From Novosphingobium sp. TH158 (GTDB lineage: Bacteria; Pseudomonadota; Alphaproteobacteria; Sphingomonadales; Sphingomonadaceae): DNA of 64,000 nt. The translations under genes and the position numbers were made by a program. Below the pieces are notes generated by a model that saw nothing but the letters and a program-made list of their open reading frames with translations, was not told the origin of the DNA and did no database searches. The stretch spans positions 1,178,001-1,242,000 of the forward strand of contig NZ_PKRT01000001.1 in assembly GCF_002855555.1 (NCBI RefSeq). Direction: 5' to 3'. How positions within the stretch are numbered: position 1 is the stretch's first letter; each line of letters begins with the position of its first letter. Shown here piece after piece: positions 62,893 to 64,000 of the stretch.

Positions 62893-63052
62893 CTAGTGTT
62901 CTCCCAGTGAGACCTTGTGGCACTTGTGGGGTTGGCCTGCCACCCCCTGCCGCAACTTGCTCCTTGCCATGACGGCAGGCAAGCCTTGAGGCGAAGGATC
63001 GGGCATCTTCCAAAACGGATGAACCCGCGTGAAGGTCCATCCGCAAGCGGCA

Positions 63053-63529
63053 TCAGCCATCGGTATTGGCGATGGCCGTTTCGAACAGGCCCTGGGGGCT
63101 GACCCAGTCCTTGCGGACGCGGCGCAGGGCGATCAGCCATTGATCGCCAACCTTGCGGAAATCATCGATATAGACGCCGCAATGGTCCGGTCCGATATCG
63201 GTCCAGGCCGCCCAGTAGGTCCGCACCTTTGCGGTGTCTGGGCCGGTGAGGTCGATCTTGCAGGTTCCCAGGTGGTGCCGCACGAAGCTGGCCTTGTGCA
63301 CCGTATCCTGTCCCGGCTCCCGGTTGCGCCAGCGGTTCTGCCAGGCCCGGATCGCCTCGCGCCCCTCGTAACGAAAGATGAAGTCTCCCGGCGCGCGTTC
63401 GGACTGTATTACGCCGTCTTCCGTGAAGCAGGCGGCGTAATCGTCGACCTTCAGCCGGTCACCCGAAACGTTGTACTTGGCAAGCGTGTCGCGGATCGCC
63501 TCGCGCGCCAGAAGCTCCTCGATCGTCAC
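63053..63529 (-). CDS. SnoaL-like protein
   Basis: A 158-residue SnoaL_4-type protein: LLAREAIRDTLAKYNVSGDRLKVDDYAACFTEDGVIQSE, then VRHHLGTCKIDLTGPDTAKVRTYWAAWTDIGPDHCGVYIDDFRKVGDQWLIALRRVRKDWVS. The conserved tyrosine, aspartate and histidine (VRHHLG) are those seen in scytalone-dehydratase-like members of this fold. Its GTG start overlaps the preceding gene's stop as GTGA, so they are co-translated. Confidence 0.82.
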   Translation of the reverse strand: MTIEELLAREAIRDTLAKYNVSGDRLKVDDYAACFTEDGVIQSERAPGDFIFRYEGREAIRAWQNRWRNREPGQDTVHKASFVRHHLGTCKIDLTGPDTAKVRTYWAAWTDIGPDHCGVYIDDFRKVGDQWLIALRRVRKDWVSPQGLFETAIANTDG

Positions 63530-63966
63530 GCAGGCTGCTTCCGCAAGGGCATGACATAGACATCAAGGTGACGCAGCTTGCCCACCTCGTCGAACTCGTA
63601 GATCGTCACGGTGTTGGAAACGTCGGTTTCGCCGCCGCGCGTGTTGCGCTCCTCAAGTTCCAGGATCACGCGGCCGGGGGTCTCGGTGATCCGCCGCAGG
63701 GTGCCTTCCCACGAGGTATGCCCGCCGAACTGCGTGACGTAATAGCGGTAGGTCGGCCAGTCGATCACTTCCGCCTGCGGCCCCAGGAATACGCCTTCAC
63801 GGATGAATTCCGCCGTATTCACCAGCCCTTCGATCTCGGCCCAGTCGGCATCGCCAAGCGGCCCGGCCTTGGCCTTGTCGGTCAGCCGGGTGAAGGCTTC
63901 GCTGTAGGCGATGACCGATTGCGAAAGTCCGGTGAACCCGCTCGACGGGGGCATTTCGTTGGCCAT
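63526..63966 (-). CDS. NTF2-like protein
   Basis: A 146-residue protein with a probable NTF2-like fold (IAYSEAFTRLTDKA, then WEGTLRRITETPGRVILELEERNTRGGETDVSNTVTIYEFDEVGKLRHLDVYVMPL). A strong GGAGGAGAGG ribosome-binding sequence lies upstream on the minus strand, 63971-63980. It is the first visible gene of the block running to 59194. The last 34 bases of the window hold this site and nothing else recognisable. Confidence 0.78.
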   Translation of the reverse strand: MANEMPPSSGFTGLSQSVIAYSEAFTRLTDKAKAGPLGDADWAEIEGLVNTAEFIREGVFLGPQAEVIDWPTYRYYVTQFGGHTSWEGTLRRITETPGRVILELEERNTRGGETDVSNTVTIYEFDEVGKLRHLDVYVMPLRKQPA

Positions 63967-64000
63967 GTTTTCCTCTCCTCCTTGCGGCTTCAGCTCATCA

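Overview
The window is a gene-dense, high-GC chromosomal segment of an alphaproteobacterium, most likely a sphingomonad (Novosphingobium, Sphingobium or a close relative). This placement is inferred from family content and gene order, not from a database search. Supporting features are the rpsT-dnaA pair, coaBC-dut, ubiE-ubiB, an ATP12-type F1 assembly factor, a TIGR02186-type membrane protein beside a TauE/SafE permease, a TorF-type porin, and catabolic genes of the SnoaL, DUF2889 and amidohydrolase kinds.

Layout. Positions 1-2732 (minus) hold the end of a catabolic operon: SDR, SnoaL-like protein, luciferase-like flavin monooxygenase, and a zinc alcohol dehydrogenase cut by the window edge. 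Positions 2851-12070 hold housekeeping genes: dut, coaBC, two paralogous polytopic membrane proteins, a divergent FAD oxidoreductase, a YbaK-type deacylase, ubiB and ubiE. Positions 12192-15392 hold mutM, rpsT and dnaA. Positions 15461-22014 form a complete phosphate module, phoR-pstSCAB-phoU-phoB, with a clear Pho box before pstS. Positions 22030-23180 look like a small island: a lower-GC outer-membrane protein gene between two perfect 17-base repeats, one of which is the 3' end of a selenocysteine tRNA gene.

Positions 23322-27503 (minus) carry gatCAB, an FKBP isomerase and rpsU. Positions 27692-33038 (plus) carry a solute symporter, crcB, an RluA-family synthase, a PaiB-like protein, a HAD phosphatase, a small membrane protein and the ATP12 chaperone. 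Positions 33058-36621 (minus) are an Mla-type lipid transport operon with a STAS domain fused to the permease. Positions 36795-41779 carry valS (with an unusual insertion), queE and a MATE exporter. Positions 41806-47848 (minus) carry a HerA-like ATPase, TIGR02186 plus TauE/SafE, and a pair resembling the phage N4 receptor system NfrA/NfrB. Then follow nhaA, an exported coiled-coil protein, gloA, a TorF porin, a phosphatase, ugd and an AraC regulator.

Positions 54765-63966 form a second catabolic block: amidohydrolase, DUF2889, MFS transporter, enoyl-CoA hydratase, a two-subunit molybdenum hydroxylase, a PPOX-fold protein and three SnoaL/NTF2-like proteins. Both ends of the window therefore look like pathways for ring compounds (terpenoid, steroid or aromatic), while the middle is core genome around dnaA. 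The strongest candidates for something new are the tRNA-Sec island, the reduced NfrA/NfrB-like pair, the valS insertion, and the repeat structures at 36650-36738 and 54631-54742.
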